A DNA stretch of 64,000 nt, taken from contig JAECYW010000004.1 in assembly GCA_023014335.1 (NCBI GenBank), forward strand, positions 310,001-374,000, given 5' to 3'. The stretch comes from Galerina marginata. Its lineage: Eukaryota > Basidiomycota > Agaricomycetes > Agaricales > Galerinaceae. How positions within the stretch are numbered: the first letter of the stretch is position 1; the number at the start of each line of letters is the position of its first letter. Below, in pieces: positions 43,939 to 56,270 of this stretch. The notes below the pieces were generated by a model. The model worked only from the letters and a program-made list of their open reading frames with translations, searched no databases and was not told where the DNA came from. The position numbers and the translations under genes are program-made.

Positions 43939-46238
43939 TCATGATAACCAAAGCCACTAGATTTGTTCAATGAATTCCGTTCTGTTCGATTTTGGCAACT
44001 CACACCCCAAATTACCATAAACTTAAATATCTGACTATTTTTCCTTTTATTACCTCCCAATTTGGGTGTTGGACCCTAGACGGCCAACTTCACTTACAGG
44101 GATTTTCGTTGCTAAGTTATTAAAATAAATGTCCTGCAAGATAAATCTAGTCCATAAGCCTTCAAGAGGGCATGACCGCCCCGAGAGGCAAATTATTATA
44201 AGATATTTAAGGGGTGCGGCTTGATAAACGCGTAAGTGAGTATTCAAGTGGAAATACCAATAGAAGACTATGAAAACGTACGCCCAGTCTACTCCACAGA
44301 TAAACCGCTCAATCGACTTTCCGTCCTGTCTGCGAATCATAACTTAAACCTCGAATTCGCCGAGCGAGGATCGCAGACGAGCAACATGTGGCACCAGAAA
44401 CCTGTTAATCACAGCGGTAAATCGGGGCCACAGAACCAGTTCAGCCGGCAGACAAGTGACAAAACAAGGAAGGAATTCGAAGACCACATTATCTTGCAGC
44501 AAGTCCACTATGGAGCGGAGTTGAGCGATGATGCTGTAAACGTCGCAGCTGGAAGATGGCGATAATGGCTGAAAAGACAGTCTTAGATGAGGAAAGGACA
44601 CTAGCGGACTACGCCCTCCTATGTGTAGCATTGCAGTCAGAATGCGAATGTAAAGAACACCCTCGTTCGCGGGGATCGGGGCTTGTCTTTGCCTTCGTTC
44701 TTGCCCTAAAAATCGTAGAGACGGTGTGTGCTTCAGCTCCAGCTTATAAATTGCATGGGGCAGCAAGATCTACCTGTCGATGTCGAGATTGCACAAACAT
44801 CACTGGCGCGAATAAAACATGATAAGTGCAGTATTGACCTCGATTCTCAGACGACGACAGACTTGAGCTGAGCAGAGAAGCTGAAGCAAGCGCGAAAATT
44901 CGCGAAATGACCAGTGCCAGCAGCAAGCATTCAATGTACCCAGCTACACGCATAACCTCGAGCCCATTGAAATGGGAGTCACAGCAGGACGGTCAACGTT
45001 TACGAAAAGTTGGGTCTGTACCTTCAGTAGACAGGTGGGACCAGAACGAAGGGAGTCAATGGCCGACGTTGTCCGGTGGATTGGCATTGGTGGTGGGAGG
45101 AGACCTAGGACTCGGCCGTCGTCAATGGCGGTTAAGGACGCTGAAGTCGCTAATCGAGCCGGTAGTGAAGTCAAGCCGTCGCACCGCAAGAGTAAACTTA
45201 CTGCTCCGTGCTTCTTTCAGAGACACGCTGCTGGGATTTGACGTTTAACGTTTACGTTTAACTCTCAGAGCCTCTCGGTTTGCCTTCAGCTCAACCCGAC
45301 TATAGCTCCTCTCGCTTCTGGTCCGATTATCCCACTCCGATCCTTTGCATTCTCCCCCTTTTCCTCCTCCGCCTGCTCCATCCCCCCAATATCTTCACAT
45401 ACCTGATCCAAGTTAACAATCGTTGTTAAATACCGGAACAATCGACGTACAGTTATTCATTATTGCGATTCAGCTTAGCTTGACATAAAGGACGCCAGAC
45501 AGACCAACCGTGAAGTCTTTCAGTTCCGGAATGCGGATATCCCACTGAAAGTTGGCAAGTTGCCGGTGGCTCTCCAAAGCCACAGGTAAGAAAAATCGCC
45601 CCAATAAATAACGCATGCCGCTGAAGTCGACCTTTCGCTGCCTCAGTGGTCGGTGTCTATCACGAAGTTGAACTTGGATTGGGGTTGTGACCAGCTAAGA
45701 ATTAATGTAGTCAAAGTTGTCGCCGAGTCGTCGCGGAATATCTACATTTGTAAAGGCTGAGCAAGAGATGCATAATAAGTTGTTCGCAGATCCGTGGATA
45801 TGGTGGCGGCGCAATAAAAAAAAGGGAGTATAACACACCCCCAGTAGAGTACAAGGATCAGAATGGGTGAGAGGGATGTCATCGTCGTTGATGATGTATG
45901 TACCCTGAAATTGAACAAATCCCAGGATCCGGCCCGCGGCTTGACACGCACCACTTCCCCTGAGATCCTGGTGTTGGTGAGAGATTCTGGTGGCATTTTG
46001 TCGCGCTTAGATACTACTTAGGAAGAAGAAGACCAAGTAATGAAGAAGATGCTTGTTAGAAGTATTTCAGGAAAAGGTACCCCATCTCGTGGTCTCATCG
46101 AAACCCGGGCTAACCCAGTCTGCTCGTGGAGGTTGTGCCTACCCATTGAGGGAGTGAATCGTACACCGATACACGATGCTTAAACTTCGAGACGAAAATT
46201 GATCATATTCACCACTTGTTATCTAGAACTAAGGTAAT
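43939..46238. other. Intergenic stretch with a decayed GH127 5' copy
   Basis: Besides the pseudogene fragment at 44,140-44,632, no gene is supported. A minus-strand frame at 45,742-45,996 (84 codons, one hydrophobic stretch) contains two possible introns that would shorten it to about 41 residues, so I leave it uncalled. The right end is the 3' region of the F-box gene. Confidence 0.45.
44140..44632 (-). pseudogene. Decayed, internally deleted copy of the GH127 gene 5' region
   Basis: Bases 44,140-44,290 match the start of GH127 exon 2 and intron 1 (32,600-32,741): GTCCATAAGCC, GGCATGACCG, CCCCGAGAGGCA, AAATACCA and CGTACGCCCAGTC. Bases 44,291-44,632 match the upstream flank (33,238-33,616): CTACTCCACAGAT, CAATCGACTT, AATCATAACTTAAAC, GCCGAGCGAGGATCGCAG and CATTATGG-like words. 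About 500 bp that include the parental start codon and signal peptide are missing at the join. Confidence 0.72.
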
Positions 46239-47690
46239 TTAATTATTTGTCGTTGGAGCTGGTAAAAAGCAAAGATTTTCTGGCGTCCCACTTCCACACT
46301 CGTAGTACGAGATTTCATCTTGACCTCGTCGACGCCAATAAACTGATAAGCCATTTATCTGTTCCAGCATCTCTATTGGTGGGGGCATCCTCTCTATAAA
46401 GCATTCGGTTAGATCCAGAACCGAGATTGGGCAACAGGCGTCAATGCGTGCTTGAAGGAACGTCATGACTCTCCCGGCTACCTGCGTGCATGTTTTGAGT
46501 TTTAATCTTCGGAGCATGGGGAGCATGGTCTCAGGGTTATTCTCCTGTAGGATTGAGATGCATTGCAGTGTTCGTTCGTCGGTATGCAATGTTTTGACGG
46601 AAGGAAGGGAGAGCAAAAATGGATGGAACCCGTAACGAATACAGGAGGCATCGTCACACCCAAAATCCAGTTCAGTGACATTAGGAGCGAAGGCAGGTTG
46701 ACAAAGTTCAAGGAAGAGAAAACGCAGGTTAGGAGATGGGCTGGTGAATGAAAAGGTCGAGTTATCGGCTGCGGTTTGGCCGCGGAAGCAGAACGAATCA
46801 CCGGAAACCATCAGATTTACTGCCGAAGGTTGATGGGTCCGAAAGCAACTGTGGATGCAAAACATATACACCAAGGTTTTGTACGCCAAAAATGAGCGAC
46901 CAAAGAGTGATATCTGGTTGAGATTTGGGAGGCAAAAGGAAGGCATAGTGCTGATGGCGTCCGATTCCACCATCCCCCGGACATGAAGGATCTCCAATAA
47001 CGGGGTACCACTGAGTATCTTCAAGATTTCGGAAAGGGTAAAAGGCGATCCGATGTGAATGGAACGGAGGTTTGAAATCCAAGCGGAAGAGGCAAGTTGA
47101 CGACTGGTCATATTCTCTGCGTGAAAATCGGTAAGTAATGGCGCGTGGTTGGCGAAAAGAGGCAACGTTGAATTCGTTTGAACTTTTTGGTAGTCGACAG
47201 AGAGTTTGAAAACTCGGAGACGTGGAGCTGGGAGGTAGATCGCTCTCCAACTCTGGGCTTCAATTGTGGGGATGTCGGCTCTCGCAACCAATTTTTCGAT
47301 CCTGTCCCAGTGGTTTTGCAGAAGGAAGAAGAAAAACGCTGGCATTGGCGTGGGTTCCTTCCGTAGTTTGTGTATCCCATCTGAGCCTTTTACCCATCGC
47401 TCCTTGTCATACATCGGTGTAACCGCCTTGATCCAGAGTGGAGCGTTTGCAGTCCGGTTCAGGACTTCAACCCTCCAGTCGTTGTTCCCTTTATCAAGCA
47501 CGTCCAGGTTGATGAGCTTTCTCCAAATGGACGGGGAATTAAGTATGACATCGCGCCAGGTTTTGCAAACCTGAGAGCACATCCGGGTGGCCTTTAACGC
47601 GTCATCGTCCAATAATGTGAGGGCGTTAAGCTCAAAAATGACGAAAAGTATATCAGGCGCGAGACCTGGAAGTGTAATGGTGTTGTTCAT
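46239..47690 (-). CDS. F-box protein, single exon
   Basis: A 483-residue substrate-receptor candidate for SCF ubiquitin ligases. The N-terminal F-box (LAPDILFVIFELNAL, then QVCKTWRDVILNSPSIWRKL) occupies residues about 8-65 and would bind Skp1. The rest is irregular leucine-rich repeat-like sequence, which usually selects substrates. The frame is open from the ATG at 47688-47690 to the stop at 46239-46241 without introns. It is a distant paralogue of the broken F-box gene at 50.7 kb: the two share the QVC(K/S)TWR core and an (N/H)WDR(I/V) block. Agaric genomes carry large F-box families, so a specific role cannot be inferred. Confidence 0.85.
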   Translation of the reverse strand: MNNTITLPGLAPDILFVIFELNALTLLDDDALKATRMCSQVCKTWRDVILNSPSIWRKLINLDVLDKGNNDWRVEVLNRTANAPLWIKAVTPMYDKERWVKGSDGIHKLRKEPTPMPAFFFFLLQNHWDRIEKLVARADIPTIEAQSWRAIYLPAPRLRVFKLSVDYQKVQTNSTLPLFANHAPLLTDFHAENMTSRQLASSAWISNLRSIHIGSPFTLSEILKILSGTPLLEILHVRGMVESDAISTMPSFCLPNLNQISLFGRSFLAYKTLVYMFCIHSCFRTHQPSAVNLMVSGDSFCFRGQTAADNSTFSFTSPSPNLRFLFLELCQPAFAPNVTELDFGCDDASCIRYGFHPFLLSLPSVKTLHTDERTLQCISILQENNPETMLPMLRRLKLKTCTQVAGRVMTFLQARIDACCPISVLDLTECFIERMPPPIEMLEQINGLSVYWRRRGQDEISYYECGSGTPENLCFLPAPTTNN

Positions 47691-48117
47691 GTTTAATGTT
47701 GCAAGGTATTAAAAACGAGTGAGGTTGACGGCGAGGCCTGAGAGCCTTGTTACATAATATTATCCCATGCATATGCTAGTGACGCCTCGGCGCTAGTCCC
47801 TGACTGTTTTAACCAAGTTTTAACTCTGCAATAATTGGAAGGCCTTTTACCACACCCGAGGTGAGTCTTGCCTTTTTTTTTATTTCCATTCCCTTGCAAA
47901 ATTTGAAAGGGTCAGTAAATTGCATTCCTCGAGAAAAAGTGTATTACGGCTGGGACGGAAAAGCTATGTACATAGTACTCGTGTCGAGCAGGAAGTCCTG
48001 ACGTTATTCCATCCCCCTTTCAGATTCCCTTGAATACCAAGCGATCAAGATGAAAATATTTCAGATTTATTTTTAAAAAGGGAGCCCAAGTAATGCAAGA
48101 TAATCTTTAATATGCGG
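47691..48117. other. Intergenic stretch between F-box and membrane protein genes
   Basis: No coding region. Both neighbours are on the minus strand, so this holds the F-box promoter and the 3' end of the membrane protein gene. Confidence 0.55.
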
Positions 48118-49595
48118 CTATACATGGGGTATAAATGTAGTCCATGTGACAACGTCGTTAGCGCCGTCTGGAAGATCTCTGAGTGAGATGAACGCTACTA
48201 CCAAAAGTCCAATCCTTGCCAATAGATAGGGCGGTATAAACAAAAAAAACGCAATATTATCAGAGAACATAATATGCAATCTGGGAGACTCGGGCAGCCT
48301 GTATGCAAAGTGTGGTAAAAGAGACCATATTCCGGCCAGTGGTGCGCCTGATACGATGATGGATAATACACGCCAGGTAGTGGCTTCGCCATCGGTTGGG
48401 AAGAAAAATAGCCATCCCGCGCAGTGGACAGCACCAAATAACATGCCGATGACAGAGACCGCGGCTACAACCATAACGTTCATCCAATCGTAGCTTCCTA
48501 TAACCGGAATCGGAAGTGCGTAGAATGTTGGCACTCGCTCCAGCCCATCCACTTTCGGGTCTGAGCGCAATTGAGCCATGTGTTCCATTCTCGTGAGGAC
48601 CTTTGTAATGGGGAGCAGCGGCCAGTAATCAACGATACTGGTGAAAGCCCTCCACTCTGGCGATATAAAGACTTCGGCTGGATATAATTGCGAGCAAAGC
48701 CAATTAGAGCCATGATTTAATTTCCAACGGAACAAATTTGAAGACTCACCCTCATTCGCACTTTCGTCATTTTCCGTTGTCAAACTATCACTTGGGGTCC
48801 GGTTTGTTGAAGTCTCAAGAAGATAGACCGGAACCGTCGACTGGACGTCAAGTGGTTTATTCCACCAGAAAAAATACATGACACTGTTAAGGACAGCAAG
48901 TGCAAGGGTGATGAGCTCGATTTGAGTTAAGACAAGGCCGCTGGCCAGCCGTGCAATGCATTGGGTGATGAACCAAGTAGTTTGGACAATGACAAGAGCC
49001 TTCGCCAGTCCGTCTCCTTTGCTACGATCCTGAATCTCCGCCTCGGTTATTGTAGGCATAATTATCCTCCCCTTTTCTAGCAAGGTTCCGAATCTTTCAG
49101 CTGATAGAATACCCAGCGATGTATCTCCCTCGTATAATCTGAATCCACCCATTTGGATAAAATAACCGTGGGTTTTAGTCCAACCGCGATCTGGCATAGG
49201 TAAGTCCCCGTGAAATTGAGTAAAATGAAAATAAATAACTCACCGCTATATCTCGCTTCTAACCTACGTGCTCCCAACCACTGTCTGACGGCCCACATTA
49301 TAATAAGCTCTGGAGACAAGATCGACCAAAGCATGAGCTCAAATCTTCGCAGTCCTTTCGTCACCCGTCCTTCTCCGGGCGCTGGTATGTTTGGATGGAC
49401 AGAGACCCACGAGCATGCGAAACTCGTTACCAAGCAACTCCATATAATATCCCAGAGAGATCGAGTATTCCTGCATGAGGGTAAGGGTAAGGGGAGCGGG
49501 GAATCGCGAAGGGTTAAATCTTGATAGGGAAAATAACGGGGTGTAGCTTGGGTATTACCCTGGTAAGTGTAAAGAAGAGCAAGGAGGAGCAACAT
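48118..49595 (-). CDS. Multi-pass membrane protein of an agaric family
   Basis: The ATG at 49593-49595 opens a hydrophobic leader (MLLLLALLYTYQGNTQ). A first segment contains LWDIIWSCLVTSFACSWVSVHPNIP and RFELMLWSILSPELIIMWAVRQW. A 53-nt intron (GTGAGT...TGCCAG) leads to DRGWTKTHGYFIQMGGF. Further hydrophobic segments follow: TQIELITLALAVLNSVMYFFWW, MVVAAVSVIGMLFGAVHCAG, a segment at VLSIIVSGAPLAGIWSLL, and YLLARIGLLVVAFISL near the C terminus. A second possible intron of 72 nt (GTGAGTCTTC...ATCCAG near 48,680-48,753) keeps the frame whether spliced or not. The W-N-K-P-L-D-V motif after a membrane segment is common in this family as I know it. About 6-7 membrane helices; function unknown. Confidence 0.72.
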
Positions 49596-50681
49596 TTAGA
49601 CTCGGTTTTGGTCGAGAACAGAGCCCAAACCTTGCTGATATTTATCCGTAAAATAAGCGACCTGTTTGACATTGTGGGAGACGTAGCGGCGTTGCGACGA
49701 TACATTGTTCAGAGGCGAAAAACGTATTGATGCTTGACATCGAGGAATATTGAGTGACGTCGATTACGTCCTGCGATTCGTGAAGGCTATGTTCGATGTT
49801 GTAGTTTTAATTATTGTCCTACTCCTTGGCAGATTTTTCACACTACCTGTCATACTTCGCGGAGTGAATCCTTGTTGTCATATTCCTTCAGATTCTTGTG
49901 GTGCTTCCAACCTCAATCGACGTCTATGATAATGCGAGAGCCGCCTCTCAGAAAATGCTGCGACGTAAGTAGAAACAAAAAACCAGTCGGCGCCAGGATT
50001 TCAGATGGCAGGGAAGGGGTACAACTATCATCGTCACATTATTTTGACTCAGAGGTCGGTCATGGGCGATGCCTTGTAAAGAGTCACAAATCAATTACGA
50101 AACATATTAAAAACAAAGACACTGACGCACGTCAATTCCACAGGTTTTGTATTCTATTTGTATTCCACGAGAAAGTTAAAACGGCCAGTGTACACGTGTA
50201 TCATGCAACCACAACCGAATTCTGAGCTGTGCAGGGCAGGAAATCACCCGCCGGCGTGGCAAGTTGAAACTAGCTATAGATCGCATTGGTAACAAGTCTG
50301 GTGAAATGGCCAGACACAGACGATTCCGAGCCAGTGGAAGTTGAATATGAAGTACCAGTGCGAAGGATGTGACGTCAAAAACTGACGCGGGGAAATTTAC
50401 AAGTGTCGGTCGTGATAAGTAAAGGAGAAGAGCTTGTCGTCGTCGACGGTCGTGATGGTGCCCATCATGGTGGTTCTGACGACGCTTACGGATAAGTATT
50501 TCTTGCGGTGTTTGAACCGGTACCGCGGTACCCATGATGTGATACCCCGGCCCGGGACAGCTTTGCCTGGCTTTGCCGCTGTGGGAGCCGTTCAGCTTCG
50601 GGCCAGCCCTGCTCCATGCAAACTTTTGCTTGAATTAATCCTCGACGTGCAGCTTTGTGGGACTGAGAACAATCACTGCCA
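49596..50681. other. Divergent intergenic stretch
   Basis: No supported gene. It contains the promoters of the membrane protein (minus) and of the broken F-box gene (plus). Confidence 0.5.
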
Positions 50682-52343
50682 ATGATTTCTACAGAAGTGG
50701 ATCCCACCTCCAATGCAACACTCATATCGACAAGTTTCGCCCCAGCCACCAAAAGCCATTTCATCACTTTGGCTACCGATCTATTATGGCACATTTTATC
50801 GATAAATGCTGACATGGAAGAAGTGCAAACCGTCACGATCGGTGTCCATACAGAACGAGAAGTCGCCCATGCTTTAAACACCCTTCGACACAGTTCTCAG
50901 GTCTGTTCAACCTGGCGAAATCTTATCCTGGAATCTCCATCGTTGTGGGGCCGTGTGATCGACCTCGACTGCCTTCACCAGGACGATTGGAGGAGGGAGG
51001 TTTTGCACAGAACAGGAAGTTCTGACCTGTTTATTCGTTACAAGGGGCTCTGCAAGCTTCCATCTACCACCGTCATATCTATCCTGGCCGAGAACTGGGA
51101 CAGAGTTTGATCTTTGGACCGTGATTTTTATAAGAATGATCCCAAACTAACAGACGCTCGCGCTTTCTACAACGACTCAGGCCTGTGGAATATATTGAAA
51201 CGACCGTCAAATGTCCTGGAATGCTTTCGGCTTTTCCTACAGGTCAGAGAACCGCAACTCAGTACACAACATTCGAAGACCATTCTATCTCCTCCTGGTT
51301 TTGTCATTTTCAGCAACCACGCGCCATCCTTGATAAAGATTTTTGCCCCCAATATCAATCTCAACCTACACGCTTCGTGGGTCTCGCATATTCGCCATCT
51401 CTCTCTGAATATGCCAATCCCAGTTGACAAGTTGCTTGAGGCGCTAAAACACATGCCCCTCCTCGACACACTCGACGACGGAGAATCCTACCAGGTGATT
51501 GTCCCTGGAGGTGCAAAGCGGACCGACAAAGTTGCGCTTCCCCAATTGAAGCACATAATTCTTAGTTCCGATTCAAACATCTCTCCCTACTTAGCCTTCC
51601 TCTCCCAAATCGAGCCGCTCGACGGCCGTTTCCTATCCTTCTCACATGTCGGTCAACACCCATCCTATCCTCAGCCCGATACGCAAGATATGGCCGCCGC
51701 ATCCGCAGTATTGGTTGATTATTCAAGGCAAGCTCCGTTGTCGGCCTCTACCAAGGCTGCCCTGTTTTTTCTGCGTGAGCGATTCCGCTTCTGTGCTACA
51801 CTTCCTTCTGGACGGTCCTTCACTTTTAATCTGCGTCATTATTCCAACCCAATAACGGAACTCTGGAGTGCCTTGGATCTTCCTGACTTCCCTAACGTCC
51901 ATACCGCCAACCTAATTCTCCAAACAGAATTTGGCGTCCATCCCTCCGACCTCAAATTTGGTAAATTTATCACCTCGCTTGGTAAAATAAACACACTCCA
52001 CACCACCCCGGAATCCATAGGGTTTCTGCTTCGTCTTCCAGAAGATTTTCTCAAAGCCGCCTTTCCAGTATTGCAGGAGATTGTTTTTTCGAATTGGGGC
52101 AGGGCCAATGATGTATCGGAGCCTCACCGCTTTCTGGTCATCAGAAAAGCGATAGGAAGACCCATACCTACGATTTCAGTGCGAAAGCCAGGAATAGGAA
52201 GATTATGGATGAGCTCTCTGGAAGAAATTACGGGCTTGAAAGTGGTGGTCTTTGCAGAAGGCAATCGCAAGGAATACATCTGTGGAAGTGGGAGGCCGGA
52301 GGCGCTGGATTGGGGGTATGGACACAGCCGCGAAGGCTGGTGA
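50682..52343 (+). pseudogene. F-box protein gene with one in-frame TGA
   Basis: The N-terminal 142 codons (F-box core QVCSTWRNLILESPSLWGRV) and the following 410 codons lie in the same frame, separated by one TGA at 51108-51110 in the context GAC AGA GTT TGA TCT. The paralogue at 46.2 kb reads WDRIEKL at the matching place, so the stop interrupts what was one protein of about 553 residues. The downstream part is leucine-rich and full length, ending near 52343, with no other break. A 30-nt in-phase intron (GTTTGA...ATAAG) could remove the stop, but its donor is poor. A single transition from CGA would create the TGA. I read this as a young pseudogene or a truncated F-box-only protein. Confidence 0.75.
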
Positions 52344-52949
52344 GGAATCCCAGCATTCCGCACCGCCACGGGACTTCACAACCACAAGCAGGCTCATATT
52401 TACCTCAACGTAGAACCACGAACCACCCACTTTAGAAAGAGTCTTAGTCCCAGATCGTTGTTTCACAAAGAATTAAAATGTCTATTTTACTAAGTCACAA
52501 CGAAGGGAGGAGTTAATAACAGACAATCATTAAGAAAACGAATGTTAAACACGTAGAGGCGACGCGAAACGCCGAGCATCACAATTACTGGTGAGGAAGA
52601 CGGTCGAGAAATGTCTAAGATCGTAATTGAAGGGGACTCGAGCTCAAGAGATGCGCAAAAGAGACAACGGAAGCCGGGACACGGTTTCAGCGGCAACAAT
52701 AATAAGCAGAAGGAAGTGATTATGTTATTCGGGTGAGCCAGAGATCATAGCGCAGAAAAATATCCATTTACGGGATTGAGGCCTGAGGACAGCTTCATGT
52801 TCCAATCTAAACATTCCGCATACCGGATGACCATGAATAATGGACTCGATCACCCTCGTCCATAGCCACAGCTAACCAGCACCCGCGCCGACCACCCCTC
52901 GCCGGAGAACACCCTTCTCTGTCCCAGTCCTTCCCATCTATCGTTCATC
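52344..52949. other. Intergenic stretch; no gene seen
   Basis: Convergent 3' flanks of the broken F-box gene and the remnant at 53 kb. No coding region is supported. Confidence 0.5.
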
Positions 52950-53549
52950 CTACACCATACCCAGCTTTAAGTTCATAGATCCGACTCCGTACGCGTCAGG
53001 TCCTGAACTATCGAGTCCAAAGCTGGGTCGGATGCGACATATCCTCCTGGGAGGGAAGTTCGACCTGGCGGTTGCTGGCTGTTTAGCACGATACTTGTTG
53101 GACGCGAAAGCTGGATTGGATTTCGGCAGAAGGACTATAATGAGACATGTCGGGAAGAGGTTCAGCGGGGGTATAGAGGTAATACGTCCTCTAGCTGGAG
53201 TTGAGGCCGACGCTGTCGGTTCTGCCAGGAGTTTGATGTCCAAAATTGAACATGCCAGTGCATAGTAGGGCTGTCTACGAGCTCTTTCGCTTCCTGTGGT
53301 TGAAAATGGTAGCCAAAACCGACGACGTCGAAGCGTTGTATTTATCCCTCTCTGAATCGTAGAACGATAAGCACAAGAATTCAGCGTGATAACAGCAACG
53401 ATCAGGCTCACCTCGTAGAACGCACCATCGGCTTCTTCAAAACGTAACATGAAGTCGAGGATGATAGAAAAACCAAGTGGTTCCTGCTGTCCTAAACCTG
53501 ACAAGGAATTGAAATCAACAGACACGAACGAAAAAACGACCAAAAACAT
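52950..53549 (-). pseudogene. C-terminal part of a membrane protein gene, probably a remnant
   Basis: An exon pair can be read: QQEPLGFSIILDFMLRFEEA, intron (GTGAGC...GATTCAG, 60 nt), RGINTTLRRRRFW, then QPYYALACSILDIKLLAE, a membrane-like segment (LNLFPTCLIIVLLPKSNPAF) and a cytoplasmic tail ending LGMV. I could not extend it upstream in frame; an upstream exon (WPMWLVAMMMVQ, about 53,580-53,660) does not join in phase. It may be the surviving end of a larger gene. Family not recognised. Confidence 0.35.
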
Positions 53550-56270
53550 ACCATTGTACCATCATCATCGCTACTAGCCACATCGGCCATCCGCCCCCCT
53601 CGCAAATCGTAGAGGCCAATCGCGAAAGTTCAGACTGCAAATCCTTCCAGCTGCCGTTCTACCGCCTCTGCGGCACTGGCGGAGAACCTAGCAGGAATAA
53701 GAATTCGATGGCGTGTTCGCGTTCGTGCTGGAATATGACAGGTTCTTCATTTGTCATCAGCGAGATTGATGTAGGCTGGGCCATTAAATCGTCGAATGAC
53801 CGTCTCAAGTCGCGACCTGTCCTACATTATTCATGATATGCACAAATTCGAGCATAAGGAAAACGATCGAGTGTACCTGGTAGGAAGAGAAACAAAGTCC
53901 TTATTCTCGTTCTCTGGCTCAAAACTCGAGCTTGTAAGGCAAAAGCCTTCTTGTCTCAGCGCTCCTAAACCAGAAAAAGGCAATTAGAACAACCGAAAAT
54001 TGATCAAACAAAGCAATTATACCGTTGGCTCCGAATCCTTCTCAGTGCTGCGTCCCAGCTGGAACCGAGAATTCGAACGAGGGCCGATGCAGAAAGTTAG
54101 CCCAAGGTCCACAAGGTGCCGAGCGCGCTGATGCTGATGCTCCTCCTCGTGCTCGCATTCGTCATTTCTGAGCTCGAGTTTGCGCTTGGGAGAATAGTTC
54201 TATGATACCAACGTTGGCGAAAGGAAAGGCAGAGATTTTGAGGCTCAGCAATGGTTTGGGCGTTGTTTCAGATCAGCGACGGAGGGGCTTGGATTACCGG
54301 AAAGTACGAGTATTGCAATATTGATGTCTGAGAACAAGGTTGTAGAGAAGGATGTTGGACGGAATACGGTTTCCTCCGATGTAGAAGGTTAGAATGAGCT
54401 GGAAGAGCGACGGCGGATATGCGATGGGCTTCGCAGCTGGCACAAGCAAGGACTGTCGTGAAGGCGCTGGCACCTCTTGGCATCAAATTTAAGGAGTTGA
54501 ATGTCGACACGAGGATCAGACCCATGTTTGTCTATTAACGAGTCCTTCAACTCCTGCGCATGGAGTGAGTCGCCCTGAAGAATCTAAAATCTGGGAAATT
54601 CCTGTGTCGTAATATGGTAAGTTAACTTATAGAAAGAAAAATGGTACAACGCACCATGTTCAATGTTTGCCCACTTCGTCCAAATAACGTCCTTCGATTC
54701 TCTCAAATCGACCTTGAAATGAAACTTGACCTGGGGTTTGAATTTGAAGATCTTAATCGATGTCGGATCTTCTTCATTGCATCTCTTTCTTCGTCCTAAA
54801 CGATCCGAAGTTAAAAATTGTAGACGAACCCGGAAACAAAAGGAACGCACCAGCACCATACAACTTCTCACCGGACGCCAATTCACCAGCGCCAAGAGAG
54901 CGCGCTGCCGTCGTCGCCACCGTATATATGGCTGACGCTGAACTGGGGATAATACAGCATATGATAACATCACATCCTCCCACATCCGTTTTTGTAGTGG
55001 TTTCTTCGTCTCCTTCAGGCCAAAAATAAGATGTTTAATGAAACGGAGGCTGGCATCCTTGAATAGACCAATGACTTCGCACTATGCCTGTAGTTTTCCA
55101 AATCAATAGGAATCGAAAACATCAAAGGAGGATTAGCATACCCAGTAGGGTTTCTCTGCTTCGAGTTTTGAACTTGAACATGTGAAGGTGAAGGTGACAG
55201 TCGTCGTCGGCTAGAGGACGGAAAGCTCAGAGAAAGAAAGGAACAAGGAAACGGTTTATACACACACCAGAACAGACCACCAATGAGGACGAATTTGAAA
55301 CAATTGCGAAGGTACACGGCAAAGGAAAAGCCATGCCAGAGAACGTGTCATTTGAGCTGCAGGCTAGTTAGTCATGCGTGTCCATTTGGTGTACATCGTA
55401 GTCATCAAGCTCAAGCTTGAGTTTGGACTGGGCGAATGAGTCCAAGTGGGCAGGGATTTCGGTTGACGGCATGGTCCAGCCTGAGGTGCGACTGCAACAT
55501 TAGCGCGCAAGAAGTCTGAGAATGCGTATATAGGTTAAGCAGGCCCAGGAAGAGACCTCAAATATATGAGAGGTTGGAAAATTCGGAGAGCTCCTCTTTC
55601 TGTTCGTCGTCTACGATGTCAAGACGATGGTTTGTCACTGACGAGCGGACAGATTTTCCACGAGGTTTTGATCAACAAAGACCCGGCCCGAACGTGCCAC
55701 GTTGTTTGATCCGCTGATCCCGAAAGCTTTTTGCTCACCGTCCTTCAAACGTCCTTTCCTTTCGACTTTATCTCATCAGAATCGTGAAAAATCCCCGGAA
55801 GCTACAGGGATTAACGCACTGGAATGTGAACTTAATATTTATGGTCGGGGAATCGAGGAACCTCTGATGTCAGAACTCAGAAGTAAGAAAGATTGCTCTC
55901 GGCTGGCTCTCGGGTCCTTTGCCTGGGCAACTGGGTGTCTCGTGAGCCTCATTATTCCGATCCTGATATCCTTTGACGCACAAAAGAGATTTTCAGACGA
56001 TCTCTTCCATTTATTAACACTGCGGCCTTTGACCTTTTTCCGGGTTGGTTGTTTGCCTCAATATAGGGGTTGGAAACAACTGATTTATCGTCCATAGTAC
56101 GTACTTGCTGCCGTACAAAATTCAGGACCTGTAACACAATTCGAGAAACACATTTACGTAGACGAAACCGAACGGGGGAGTATGGAAGCAGCGCAACAAC
56201 TTTACGATTCATAAGATGCGCGCCGCCACCATTATTGCACAACTCATCACCCAAGAGGTTATTTTGCAGT
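53550..56270. other. Stretch with possible membrane-protein relics
   Basis: No intact gene. On the minus strand near 54,250-54,530 a hydrophobic run (TSFSTTLFSDINIAILVLSG) reads like the last helix of a receptor-type membrane protein but is in a different frame from the preceding part. Near 55,250-55,317 another hydrophobic run (NCFKFVLIGGLFWCVYK) occurs. These may be pieces of one decayed multi-pass gene. Two overlapping opposite frames at 55,702-56,097 and 55,952-56,338 have no domain and are not called. Confidence 0.35.

Noticed and set aside
51114..52343. Separate gene starting just after the F-box reading frame
   Set aside because: It is in the same frame, begins at TTG, and continues the F-box protein beyond a single stop.
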